32,418 nt of DNA from Lentisphaerales bacterium (GTDB lineage: Bacteria > Verrucomicrobiota > Lentisphaeria > Lentisphaerales > Lentisphaeraceae): assembly GCA_022446985.1 (NCBI GenBank), contig JAKVBD010000060.1, forward strand, positions 1 through 32,418, written 5' to 3'. A model generated the notes under the pieces. The model saw nothing but the letters and a program-made list of their open reading frames with translations. It had not been told where the DNA came from and did no database searches. The translations under genes and the position numbers were made by a program. The first letter of the stretch is position 1; each line of letters opens with the position of its first letter. Positions 1 to 7,902 of this stretch are shown in pieces.

Positions 1-106
1 TCTCACTGAACTTTTGAATAAGGCTGATTAAACCATGGAAGCCTTTGCGCATATCTGTTGAACTGGTGAATACAAAAATCCGTGCATCACTCGCTATATT
101 CATCAT
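1..106 (-). CDS. tnpB: IS66 family TnpB (Orf2) protein, N-terminal part only
   Basis: Not closed inside the window. Translation from ATG at 106 gives 35 residues including ARIFVFTSSTDMRKGFHGL, which matches the conserved start of IS66 TnpB ('ifv.tg.tDmRkgf.gL'). TnpB is a small accessory protein of IS66 transposition whose exact role is unsettled. Its ATG overlaps the tnpA stop as ATGA, so the two are translationally coupled. The C-terminal two thirds are off the left edge. Confidence 0.8.
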   Translation of the reverse strand, partial: MMNIASDARIFVFTSSTDMRKGFHGLISLIQKFSE

Positions 107-429
107 AGCGACATCAAAACTTTAAGAGCTGAGTTGAGAGTCTTTCGATTGAAGCCATCTTCCAGATTGAATCTAAAATCGTCTCTGTATTCTAGAATGA
201 TTGAGCCTGGTTTATTCTGTATTGGTGCCTCTTCGGTATCATCCACTTCAATGAAAGTACCTACTTCCTCAATCGCTGATTCCCGGACTTTCTTGCGCCA
301 ATTATAATATTGACCCAAGGCTATATCATTTTCCTGGCATTGTTCTTTAATTGACTTCTCACTATTCTCAAACTCTTCAACGACAAGGCGCCAAAACTCT
401 AGCTTGTCTTCTGCATTCACCTTTTCCAT
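103..429 (-). CDS. tnpA: IS66 family TnpA-like accessory protein
   Basis: A 108-aa protein with a helix-turn-helix-like N-terminal half: residues about 8-45 contain FWRLVVEEFENS, then IKEQCQENDIALGQYYNWRKK, the 'S..C...gi....fy.WRkk' pattern of IS66 TnpA/IS3-type Orf1 DNA-binding proteins. The C-terminal part is a short predicted strand-rich tail. An AGAAGGA ribosome site lies 6-7 bases before the ATG at 429. It is the first gene of the element and overlaps tnpB by 4 bases. No disruption is visible. It presumably binds the element ends or helps the transposase; that role is inferred from the family. Confidence 0.8.
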   Translation of the reverse strand: MEKVNAEDKLEFWRLVVEEFENSEKSIKEQCQENDIALGQYYNWRKKVRESAIEEVGTFIEVDDTEEAPIQNKPGSIILEYRDDFRFNLEDGFNRKTLNSALKVLMSL

Positions 430-492
430 TTTTATCCTTCTTAATATTTAAGTCGAAGGAAGTATAGCAAGGGAAATCAGCTTAAAGAAGAT

Positions 493-512
493 GCTCTACA
501 TTTGACGCTTAC
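493..512 (-). repeat. Putative left terminal inverted repeat of the IS66 element
   Basis: On the minus strand the sequence starting at 512 is GTAAGCGTCAAATGTAGAGC. The GTAA tip fits the IS66 family as I recall it. The partner repeat is outside the window, so pairing cannot be tested here. Confidence 0.5.
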
Positions 513-609
513 GAAAATTAGGTATCAAGAATCCACTGAGAGATAAAATATATTTAGTAACGAAAACCAAAATGTAGTGCCTAATAAAAATGCAGGCGTT
601 GATTATTAA

Positions 610-996
610 GCACTTATAAATATTTCGGGGAAAGATGGGTTAAGGAATTCTTTACTCGAAGAATTCAAACAGTACAAATGTTCGCCTGGTATAATCGCCG
701 ATGGGAGGGACATGGGAACAACAGTTTTTTGTGATGCTCAATTAAAGCTGTATGTAGATGCAAGTCTTCCAGTAAGGGCGAAAAGAAAAAAGCTGTTTTT
801 AGAAGAATCAGGGAAAAGGGTAAGTACAGAAGAAATTCTATTTCAAGTTTCCGAAAGAGATAAAAGAGATCAACAACGAGGATGCTCACCGCTTAAAGTT
901 GCAGACGGAGCCATTGTCGTCGATAATTCTTGTGAATCTCCGCTGATATTTATAAATCAAATACTCAAAATCTATATGAATAAAGAAAGTTTATAG
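610..996 (+). pseudogene. cmk: Cytidylate kinase remnant (3' part of cmk)
   Basis: The frame opens after a TAA at 607-609 and runs to 996. It encodes SPGIIADGRDMGTTVF, the GRD(M/I)GT motif of CMP kinase, then RAKRKKLFLEE, SERDKRDQQRGCSPL and ADGAIVVDNS, all in the right order for the C-terminal half of the enzyme (NMP-binding to LID region). Cytidylate kinase phosphorylates CMP/dCMP with ATP and is normally about 220 aa; about 128 codons remain and the P-loop half is missing. The first in-frame ATG (712) is the Met inside the GRDMGT motif, so no functional start exists. It lies about 100 bases outside the IS66 end, so the element or an associated rearrangement may have removed the rest. Confidence 0.8.
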
Positions 997-1046
997 ATTA
1001 AATTTTAAAAATAACTGAGGTAAAGTTATTCTTGGTTAGAGCGTTT

Positions 1047-1084
1047 TCCTCCCTTTTTGATTTAATCGTCTGATTAAGGGAGGA
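1047..1084. terminator. Hairpin between cmk remnant and pilus operon end
   Basis: Perfect 9-bp arms TCCTCCCTT (1047-1055) and AAGGGAGGA (1076-1084) enclose a second small hairpin TTAATC-gtct-GATTAA (1062-1077). It lies 23 bases past the secretin stop, where the long minus-strand operon should end. No clean U-run follows on either strand, so it may act as a transcript-stabilising 3' hairpin rather than a classic intrinsic terminator. Confidence 0.45.
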
Positions 1085-1106
1085 GAGGATATTTAGTTTT
1101 TGAACT

Positions 1107-2873
1107 TTAATCGTTGTCTTCAACAGTGCTTACAGGGTCTTTTATAAAATCTCGAATAGAATCATTTGTTTGATTTTTATATTGCTCTAAGTTGCTATTT
1201 TTCTTATCAACACCATTCTGACCTTCATTATGGAACTTATGATCTGAAATATTTTTAAGTAATTTCTGAGACTTTTCTTTACCTTTATCAGAATTATAAA
1301 TGATGTGAGGAGTAATCAGCAAGACTAGTTCTTTTTTGACATTTGTCGTTACTTCGTCACGAAAGAAAAATCCTAGTCCAGGTATGTCACCAAGCACTGG
1401 TACTTTACTTTCTGCAGTTGAGTTCTCAGTGCGCACTAATCCACCGATTGCGATCATGGTATTATCTCTGGCAATGACAGTGGAGCTAATTGTTTTTTCA
1501 GACTTAATATCAATAAATTGGTCTTGAAGTACACCTGCAATTGACACTGGAATTTTCGCTCCGTTGGTAATCTTGCTCGAATCCTCCTGATATATCGCCA
1601 GAGCTATGGTGTTGTCTACATTGATGCGGGGGCGAATTCGAAGTGTTAGACCAACATCTTCCTGGCGTATTTCAGTAGTCAATGTTGCTGGGTTGGTAAT
1701 GTTACCGTTGCTGTCAGTTTCTGCCTCTTCATATTCAAACCCCTCGACAAAAACTTCGTTCGAGACAACTTTAATCTCACCAATGCGATTATTAGTAGCT
1801 ATTAGAATTGGAGTTGCCAGTGTTTCAACAAGGTTATCTTGTTTAAGCAGTTCTATTCTTGCGGCAACTCTGCCACTAATGAATTCGTAGGCTAATGTGG
1901 CCTGGCCACGGTCAAACCCTATACCATCAGGGCTAAAAGTATTACCTGGATTAATTTGCAGGAAATCTTCTCCGGTTCCACTTAAGTTTGTAGCTGTATT
2001 TTTTAATGGATCATCAATTGAATAATCAAAAACAGAAGAAAAATCATCGCCAATTGTCAGCTCAAGGATTTTCATCTCGAGGAGAACTTGAGGTACGCTT
2101 TGGATGTTTGCAGAAATATAATCAGAGATTTGTTCCATGGCATTATTGTCTTCAGTTCTAACACTGATAATGCTGTGTTCCTGATTCAGAGTGACGTATA
2201 TGTCTGGTTCATCTTTGCGTATGCTGTTAATGTATTTATTAATGGCAGCCTGAATTTGATCATCATCAGCTGTTGCAATTATGTTTTCTAAGGCGTTGTT
2301 CATAGTTGAATTAAAGTTAACATTGAAGCGTTTTGAGTTTAATGTTAAGCTGTTATTTGAATTAGAGCTACTTCTACTGGTTCTATTGTTACTGGTATTA
2401 GTGTTTGACTGAAAAGTGCTGCCACTTATGGGGTCCTCTTCTATTTCAAGACCTTCTGACAGTATAATTCTGGAATCGTAGAGATCCTCAAGCCCTTTAG
2501 CGATGTTTTTCAGGGTTAGTGAATCAGCTCTAAAGTTTTTGATCAATGGCTCTTCAATTAATGGTATTTCATCTCGATAATCTTCAAAAGTTTTTAGAGT
2601 ATAAATCTTTAATGATTTGTCATATGAGTAAGCTACCCTAGACAATGCCGAGACAATTGTTAGGATTTCTTTTGCAGTTCGGTTCTTCAAAGTTATAGCT
2701 TGCACTTCGTTAGAGGATACTGCCGGAGAGCAAATTATATCTAAATCTGAAATTTCAGAGAGAACTTTTGTTACGTAGGAAAGTTTACTTTTTCTAAACT
2801 CAAAATGCTGTATAGTTTGAGCCTTGATAGACAGCGAAACTGCTAGGATTATTAATAAAGAGAGTTGTTTCAT
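1107..2873 (-). CDS. Secretin (GspD/PilQ-type outer-membrane pore)
   Basis: A 588-aa secretin, the multimeric outer-membrane channel of type IV pili or type II secretion. Residues 1-18 are a signal peptide. The N-terminal part (about 22-95) resembles an STN/N0-type domain, followed by an N1-like segment (110-145). A Ser/Asn-rich linker covers 154-176, and a further periplasmic N domain spans about 180-260. The secretin core runs from about 325 to 525, with EDVGLTLRIRPRI (405-417), the IAIGGLVR strand (474-481) and the signature VPVLGDIPGLGFFF (491-504), then ELVLLITPHII. A charged tail of about 60 residues follows. It is the last gene of the operon, 1 base after the PilP/GspC-like gene. Whether it serves a pilus or a secretion system cannot be told from this protein alone. 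Confidence 0.93.
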   Translation of the reverse strand: MKQLSLLIILAVSLSIKAQTIQHFEFRKSKLSYVTKVLSEISDLDIICSPAVSSNEVQAITLKNRTAKEILTIVSALSRVAYSYDKSLKIYTLKTFEDYRDEIPLIEEPLIKNFRADSLTLKNIAKGLEDLYDSRIILSEGLEIEEDPISGSTFQSNTNTSNNRTSRSSSNSNNSLTLNSKRFNVNFNSTMNNALENIIATADDDQIQAAINKYINSIRKDEPDIYVTLNQEHSIISVRTEDNNAMEQISDYISANIQSVPQVLLEMKILELTIGDDFSSVFDYSIDDPLKNTATNLSGTGEDFLQINPGNTFSPDGIGFDRGQATLAYEFISGRVAARIELLKQDNLVETLATPILIATNNRIGEIKVVSNEVFVEGFEYEEAETDSNGNITNPATLTTEIRQEDVGLTLRIRPRINVDNTIALAIYQEDSSKITNGAKIPVSIAGVLQDQFIDIKSEKTISSTVIARDNTMIAIGGLVRTENSTAESKVPVLGDIPGLGFFFRDEVTTNVKKELVLLITPHIIYNSDKGKEKSQKLLKNISDHKFHNEGQNGVDKKNSNLEQYKNQTNDSIRDFIKDPVSTVEDND

Positions 2874-2874
2874 T

Positions 2875-3378
2875 TTAATTTACGATTATTGAGTGTTGTG
2901 AAGTTTCTTCGAAGATTTCGACATATTCCGAACTAATGGATTTGACCTGAAGCTGCCATGAAAAGTTGTTATCGCTTATTTTAAATTTCATGTTTGGCTT
3001 CAGCATGTAAGTTCTTTCTTTATAGCTGATAGCAGCGAAAGTCTCTTCTGAGTTTTTTTTAATAAAGGCCAGAAAGCTAAATTGGGGTATGCCTTTTTTC
3101 TGATCATTATTTTTTTGCAGAGAATTAGAAATGGGAGACTGTAAATCTTCTAGTGGCTCAAATAGATTTGATATATTTTCTATAGACTCATTATGAGGAG
3201 ACTTATCAACAGAAAGATTGGTTTTATCTTTAATTGTTTTAGTTACAGGTTTTTGAACTTTTCCCTCTGATGCAGAGGTGTTTTTTGGAGCTGGCTCTTC
3301 TTTTTTTATAGAATTTAGCTCAGATGCATAGAGCCCATTAAAGATCAGTCCAAAAATTATTAAATATATTAAATTCAT
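2875..3378 (-). CDS. PilP/GspC-like periplasmic protein (tentative)
   Basis: A 167-aa protein with an N-terminal hydrophobic signal or anchor (residues 1-18), a Lys/Pro/Ser-rich disordered stretch (about 20-95), and a small beta-rich C-terminal domain (about 100-167) containing ERTYMLKPNMKFKI and SEYVEIFE. This layout, 'anchor, flexible linker, beta domain reading x-Y-x-v-k-x-G-x', is that of PilP and the HR domain of GspC, which link the inner-membrane platform to the secretin. Its place directly before the secretin gene supports that role. Sequence identity to a named family is not obvious, so the call rests mostly on architecture and neighbours. Confidence 0.55.
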   Translation of the reverse strand: MNLIYLIIFGLIFNGLYASELNSIKKEEPAPKNTSASEGKVQKPVTKTIKDKTNLSVDKSPHNESIENISNLFEPLEDLQSPISNSLQKNNDQKKGIPQFSFLAFIKKNSEETFAAISYKERTYMLKPNMKFKISDNNFSWQLQVKSISSEYVEIFEETSQHSIIVN

Positions 3379-3380
3379 TA

Positions 3381-4610
3381 TTAACTTCCCATTAGTGATA
3401 TGATGGCTTGAAAGAGTGCAAAATAGACCAAAGCAACAACAGCACCGACTGCAACAAGTAAGATCGGTTCAATCATAGTTGTCATGGTATTTAAAGCACC
3501 TTGTAATTCGCGATTATAAAAGTGACCAAGCTCGGCTAGAACTTCATCAAGAGCGCCAGTTTCCTCGCCGACAGCAACGATATTATTCACAACACTTGGA
3601 ATAAGTGGGTTCTGAATACTTTCTTTGAGGCTGCTTCCCATAACGACCTTGTTAGCAGCATGGGCGAGCACATCATGAAAAACTTTGATATTCATTAATC
3701 CGGCTAACAGTTTTAAACTGGCAACGACAGTCAGGCCGCTTTTAATTAATAAACTTCCAGTGGTCGCAAAGTTTGACATAGATGTATAGAGAATAATTTT
3801 ACCAATAAGCGGGACTTTGAGGCATAATCGTTCTTGTAAGCGTCTTCCCTTAGGGTGACGAAACATAAGATATATCAACGATGTAATTGAAAAAATACTA
3901 AGAAGGATAGCCCACCAGTAAGAAATACCGACTCTTGAGATATTTAATACAAATTCGGTACTCCACGGAAGAGCAGCTCCTCGTTTACTGAGGAATTCAT
4001 CAAACTTTGGTATGATAAAAAAGACCATAAGCGAGCCAATCCCTAAAGCGACTATAAAAATAACAGTCGGGTATGCACAGGCAGAAAGGACCTTTTTACG
4101 TATTTCCGACCAGAATTCCATGTGCTCAGAGATTTTCCTTAAGCTCTGCGTCATTTCACCACTTTCTTCCGCACTGGCTACGACCTTGATCATAAGTGGA
4201 GTGAATATCTTTTCGTGTTTTTGTAAACATTGCGAAAATTGTAGGCCGTTTTTAAGTTCAATTAGGACTTCACTTAAGACTTTACGCATTTTAACTTTTG
4301 GAAATTCCAGTTGAATGAGGTCAAGGGCATTGATTAAGGTCATACCAGAGTTGAGCATCATCGCTAATTGGCGGCAGAAAAATATTCTGTCTTTTGCGGT
4401 TATAGGCAGTCTTGCACGCCAGTTATTAAGTACTGCTTTATCCTTTTCAGAATCCGTTTGGCCGGAGTTGAGTCCTTCAATTTGTAAGGACATGACAAGA
4501 AGTTTTTGAGTTCTTAGTTCTTTAGTAGCACTTTGCCGGTCAACTGCTTCGACCGTACCGTTGACTTCTTCTCCGCTTCGACGACGGGCTTTATAGACAA
4601 AAGTAGCCAT
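3381..4610 (-). CDS. Type IV pilus/type II secretion platform protein (PilC/GspF)
   Basis: A 409-aa inner-membrane platform protein of the usual length for the family (about 400 aa). It starts with FVYKARRRSGEEVNGTVEA, the typical PilC/GspF opening. It contains two T2SF domains, each with the 'f.rqLa.ml.sGl.l..aL' pattern: FFCRQLAMMLNSGMTL early and ATTGSLLIKSGLTVV later. Hydrophobic segments lie near residues 180-205, 230-250 and at the C-terminus (about 380-405). The platform transmits ATPase motion to the growing pilin filament. It is followed by the PilP/GspC-like gene after 2 bases and preceded by the PilT-like gene with a 1-base gap, so it is within the operon. Confidence 0.93.
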   Translation of the reverse strand: MATFVYKARRRSGEEVNGTVEAVDRQSATKELRTQKLLVMSLQIEGLNSGQTDSEKDKAVLNNWRARLPITAKDRIFFCRQLAMMLNSGMTLINALDLIQLEFPKVKMRKVLSEVLIELKNGLQFSQCLQKHEKIFTPLMIKVVASAEESGEMTQSLRKISEHMEFWSEIRKKVLSACAYPTVIFIVALGIGSLMVFFIIPKFDEFLSKRGAALPWSTEFVLNISRVGISYWWAILLSIFSITSLIYLMFRHPKGRRLQERLCLKVPLIGKIILYTSMSNFATTGSLLIKSGLTVVASLKLLAGLMNIKVFHDVLAHAANKVVMGSSLKESIQNPLIPSVVNNIVAVGEETGALDEVLAELGHFYNRELQGALNTMTTMIEPILLVAVGAVVALVYFALFQAIISLMGS

Positions 4611-4611
4611 A

Positions 4612-5757
4612 TCAAGACGGTCTCATTTTATTGAAGAAGCCTGAAGCAGTTGTTTTTACTTCTTCAGTACCTGATTGTTCAGGAGGAGTTTGGAGTAAGG
4701 CAAGTTTGTCAAAAAATAATGCTTTATTTCTGACGACGGTCAAAGCTTTGCTTTCTTCCAGTAAGCCATCGTAAACCAGCTTTGCGAGGGCTGTATCAAA
4801 GCCTTTCATTCCCTTTCCGGAACTTGTTTCCAGAATGTTATAAATTTGATTAAATTGAGCTGTTCGCACCAGGTTTGCGACAGCGTTGTTAATTTTTAGA
4901 ATTTCAACTGCTGCGACACGACCTTTAACTGCGCGTCTTGGTAAAAGGCGCTGTGCGATAACCCCTTTGAGTGTCATTGCCAGTTGGCGTCGTATGGCCT
5001 CCTGTTCTTCGGCTGGGTACATCGATAGTATGCGGTCCAGGGCACCCACCGTGTCGGCACAGTGCAGTGTCGAAAATACCAGGTGACCTGTTTCGGCTGC
5101 TGTTAGAGCTGCCCGTATAGTGTCAAGGTCACGCATCTCTCCCACAAGTATGACATCTGGATCTTCACGAAGCGCTTCGCGAAGAGAATTGGCAAATGTC
5201 GTAACATCAGTGCCAATTTCTCGTTGGTGGACTAATGATTTTTTATTTACATGCAAGTACTCAATCGGGTCTTCAATAGTGAGTATATGACATGAACGGT
5301 TTTCGTTTATGAAGTTTAACAGAGTCGCTAGAGAGGTAGATTTACCACTGCCGGTAGGACCGGTAAAGAGAACGAGGCCATCCTTCATTTTAGCAAAATC
5401 GAGCATTTCTGCAGGAAGGTCGAGTTCTTCAACTGTACAGATTTTATCCTCCAGTCTTCGAATAGCCCATGCAGAATATCCTCGTTCACGGTAGATATTT
5501 ATCCTAAATCGGGTTTTACCGACAGAACAGGCGGTATCTAAGCTAAACTTTGTGTTGAACTCATTTTTTTCATTCTCATCTAGACAGGCATTTATGAGAG
5601 CTTGCATTTGCTCTTCGTTCCAGACCAAGTCTGTAAGTGGAGTTAATGCACCGTGAATTCTTCCCAGAGGTTCAGTATTTACCGAGATGTGCAGATCTGA
5701 AACTTTTTTTTCGATGCATATTTCGAGCAATTCCATGAGTTTTTCTGATATATTCAC
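4612..5757 (-). CDS. pilT: PilT-like twitching/retraction ATPase
   Basis: A 381-aa hexameric secretion ATPase of the PilT/PilU branch. Walker A is GPTGSGKST (133-141), the Asp box TIEDPIEY (160-167), Walker B DPDVILVGEMRD (199-210) and the His box TGHLVFSTLH (223-232). AETGHLVFSTLH and ALREDPDVILVGE are typical PilT wording. There is no tetracysteine zinc motif, unlike the GspE-type ATPase at 19808. PilT enzymes power pilus retraction. The start is GTG at 5757, overlapping the preceding stop as GTGA. The C-terminal 40 residues are a nonconserved tail. Its presence inside the structural operon, with the assembly ATPase elsewhere, favours a retractile pilus over a pure secretion system. Confidence 0.88.
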   Translation of the reverse strand: MNISEKLMELLEICIEKKVSDLHISVNTEPLGRIHGALTPLTDLVWNEEQMQALINACLDENEKNEFNTKFSLDTACSVGKTRFRINIYRERGYSAWAIRRLEDKICTVEELDLPAEMLDFAKMKDGLVLFTGPTGSGKSTSLATLLNFINENRSCHILTIEDPIEYLHVNKKSLVHQREIGTDVTTFANSLREALREDPDVILVGEMRDLDTIRAALTAAETGHLVFSTLHCADTVGALDRILSMYPAEEQEAIRRQLAMTLKGVIAQRLLPRRAVKGRVAAVEILKINNAVANLVRTAQFNQIYNILETSSGKGMKGFDTALAKLVYDGLLEESKALTVVRNKALFFDKLALLQTPPEQSGTEEVKTTASGFFNKMRPS

Positions 5758-6305
5758 AGGCTGAACACCAAAGCAACTTCAAGATGGTTGCCTTTGTTGT
5801 TTACCTGCATACTATCAAAGACAACAGGTATGGAGAACTTGCTGACCCGATTCACAAAAATCGGTAGGGCTTTGAAGTGGCATAAGACTTTTAAGCGAAA
5901 ACTATTTCTATTTTTGCTGTTAGGCGAAGACCCCTGTGAAAGAACCTGCATCTTCAGTTTTTGAGTAATTGTTATAATTTCAAGCAGAGTTTCTGGTGCT
6001 TTATTTGGGTCTGTTTTCCCCAAAGGTCCGGAATTTATTTTTTTAAGTTCTGCAGTTAAACGTTTTTTTTCTTCGGCTACTTTTTTAGCATTCTTTTCCA
6101 ACTCTTCAGGATCGACTTTATCTTCCTGTTTTTTGTTTTTGGCAAAGTCACGTTCTTCTGTAGCTTCTTTAACATTGTCTCTCAAGTCTCTAAGCTGAGG
6201 ATCAAAATTTTTTAATTTTATAAACCAGACTGCAAGCCCTATAATAAGAATAAATAGAATCATTAAAGTGACTTGTTGAGAAAAAGAGGCTTTAGTTTTT
6301 GACAT
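5754..6305 (-). CDS. PilO/GspM-like inner-membrane assembly protein
   Basis: A 183-aa bitopic protein: a transmembrane helix at about 12-31 (VTLMILFILIIGLAVWF), a Lys/Glu-rich coiled coil (about 35-95) and a small globular domain (about 100-183) ending VNNKGNHLEVALVFSL. This is the layout of PilO and GspM, which form the periplasmic part of the assembly platform with PilN/GspL. It follows the PilM/N-like gene by 1 base and its stop overlaps the PilT-like start. The call comes from architecture and gene order; residue-level similarity is low, as is usual for this family. Confidence 0.7.
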   Translation of the reverse strand: MSKTKASFSQQVTLMILFILIIGLAVWFIKLKNFDPQLRDLRDNVKEATEERDFAKNKKQEDKVDPEELEKNAKKVAEEKKRLTAELKKINSGPLGKTDPNKAPETLLEIITITQKLKMQVLSQGSSPNSKNRNSFRLKVLCHFKALPIFVNRVSKFSIPVVFDSMQVNNKGNHLEVALVFSL

Positions 6306-6306
6306 A

Positions 6307-7902
6307 TTATTTTCCTCTTCCAGCTGCGATGATTTGAATATTGAATATGAAATGATCTTTTTGCTGATTTAAACTTAGAACAGGGGGTTTTGCGAGTTTC
6401 AGCTCTGTTGTTAGAAGACGCGAAAGTTTATAGGCAGCAGTTTCTGTCACACACTCTCCATAGATCTTAAACGAGCCTTGCCTCTGACAATTAAAACTTA
6501 GTATGCGAAGATTTTCTATGCTGGCTTTTTTGAATGAATTTAGAAACTGAATTACAAAGTCACTATTAAGCATCTTAGCCCGCTCAAGTTGAAGCTTGAG
6601 TGTCTTGATGGATGTTTTATTTTGCGAAATATCTTTTTTAAGCTTTGCGATTTTCTTTTTGTTGTTTTCATTTTCTTCAAAATTTGTAGCAAAAGCCTTA
6701 ATTTCTTTTTGAAGATTTTTATAATTCACATCTAACTTTTTAAGTTCCTTAATCCATGAAAATACCAGCGCAGAATAGAACATAGCTGCAGATAAAATGA
6801 CAGCGACCCACCAGATCTCCGGCCTTTTTCGCAAAGGCTGTGGTGGAGCAACTGTCGGCAAGACTATTTGTTTAATATGGCTTGGTAATTGCCATGCCTG
6901 TCGAGCAGCAGCCTGCAGAATAATTTTTTCAGGCGGAACTGCTAAGGGTATTTGCATTTCTACTTTAGTTTTTGGGGACAGTGCATCCTTTATCTGGTCA
7001 AAGTTAAATGTTTTAGAATTTAAACATATCGCGGTACTTTCTGATGTATCGATGTCTTCAAGCATAGTCTTCGGGAGAAATTGGCTGCAGGTAATTTCAT
7101 AGGTTTGCATGCTTATGAGTAAACCTTTGCGAATACGAGCCGAAACCCAGTAACCGGGATGTTCTTCTACATAGAAAAGATTGTGTTTTTCTATATCTTC
7201 TTTGTTTAATAATGTTAGAGTTGAGAGAGACCAGGGTATGGTACCACACAAGCTTAACCCCTGTTGGTCGAAGAAATCCAGCCACATATCTCGTCTTGGA
7301 GTACCTATATAAGCAGATAGGTAATGATCATTTTTTGTTTTTTCAGAAAAGCTATTTGTCCAGGCGCACATTGCAGCTTCATCTGCATGAGGCCATTGCT
7401 CAGTGAAGTCTACTATTTCTTCAAAATCAACGTTATCCAGAATAGACGCATCCTTCAGCCTTTGTTCCAATGTTGGTGAAAGAGTGTCCTGTTCATTTTC
7501 ATATTCTTTGAGTCTTTCAAGTTGAGAAGTTTGTAGAAAGCCAGGGTAATCAAGCAGAGTATCGGTATCTGGAGTTTTAGTGAAAGTGTTAAGTGAATCT
7601 TCCATCTCCCAGCGAACTAATTCTTCTTGTTCTGCTGTCGTTTGCCCCGGGTAAAATTTAAGGTTTATAAGAGCTGGAATAGCTTCAGTTGAAACCATGA
7701 AAACTTGCTTGGGCAATCGTTTCTTTTTCTTTAGTTGCTGCAAGCAGTGCTGGGCACCTTCTAATGGCGCCAGGCTATTTGTTTTTTCATGCGCCAGAAT
7801 TTCAGTTTTTTTGCCTTTACGACGGACGATGGCCATACTTACACAAAAGTGGTTAAGCTCAAATATCAGCAGCTCTTTGGATTTTATCTTTTTAAATTTC
7901 AT
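6307..7902 (-). CDS. PilM/PilN (GspL-like) fusion protein
   Basis: A 531-aa bitopic protein. The cytoplasmic N-terminal part (about 10-350) starts with LLIFELNHFCVSMAIV and contains an LVRWEMED segment, as in the actin-like fold of PilM and GspL. A transmembrane helix lies at about 362-384 (WWVAVILSAAMFYSALVFSW), then a coiled coil (385-445) and a small ferredoxin-like domain (about 445-531) as in PilN. So PilM and PilN functions appear joined in one chain, the arrangement of GspL. The protein would recruit the ATPase on the inside and pair with PilO/GspM outside. Its start overlaps the upstream pilin stop as ATGA. Confidence 0.75.
   Translation of the reverse strand: MKFKKIKSKELLIFELNHFCVSMAIVRRKGKKTEILAHEKTNSLAPLEGAQHCLQQLKKKKRLPKQVFMVSTEAIPALINLKFYPGQTTAEQEELVRWEMEDSLNTFTKTPDTDTLLDYPGFLQTSQLERLKEYENEQDTLSPTLEQRLKDASILDNVDFEEIVDFTEQWPHADEAAMCAWTNSFSEKTKNDHYLSAYIGTPRRDMWLDFFDQQGLSLCGTIPWSLSTLTLLNKEDIEKHNLFYVEEHPGYWVSARIRKGLLISMQTYEITCSQFLPKTMLEDIDTSESTAICLNSKTFNFDQIKDALSPKTKVEMQIPLAVPPEKIILQAAARQAWQLPSHIKQIVLPTVAPPQPLRKRPEIWWVAVILSAAMFYSALVFSWIKELKKLDVNYKNLQKEIKAFATNFEENENNKKKIAKLKKDISQNKTSIKTLKLQLERAKMLNSDFVIQFLNSFKKASIENLRILSFNCQRQGSFKIYGECVTETAAYKLSRLLTTELKLAKPPVLSLNQQKDHFIFNIQIIAAGRGK

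Larger units (their letters stand above)
1..512 (-). mobile_element. IS66-family insertion sequence, left end (partial)
   Basis: A tnpA-like gene followed by the start of a tnpB gene, overlapping by ATGA, is the usual opening of an IS66 element; the rest (tnpB remainder and tnpC transposase) lies beyond position 1. Reading the minus strand, a GTAAGCGTC tip begins at 512. As I recall, IS66-family ends start with GTAA and make 8-bp target duplications; the candidate duplication would be 513-520 (gaaaatta), to be matched at the other end outside this window. Family assignment is firm from the proteins; the exact boundary is an inference. Confidence 0.8.

Noticed and set aside
4012..4509. Plus-strand open frames opposite the platform gene
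   Set aside because: They lie wholly inside strong minus-strand genes and translate to unconserved, low-complexity-like sequence.
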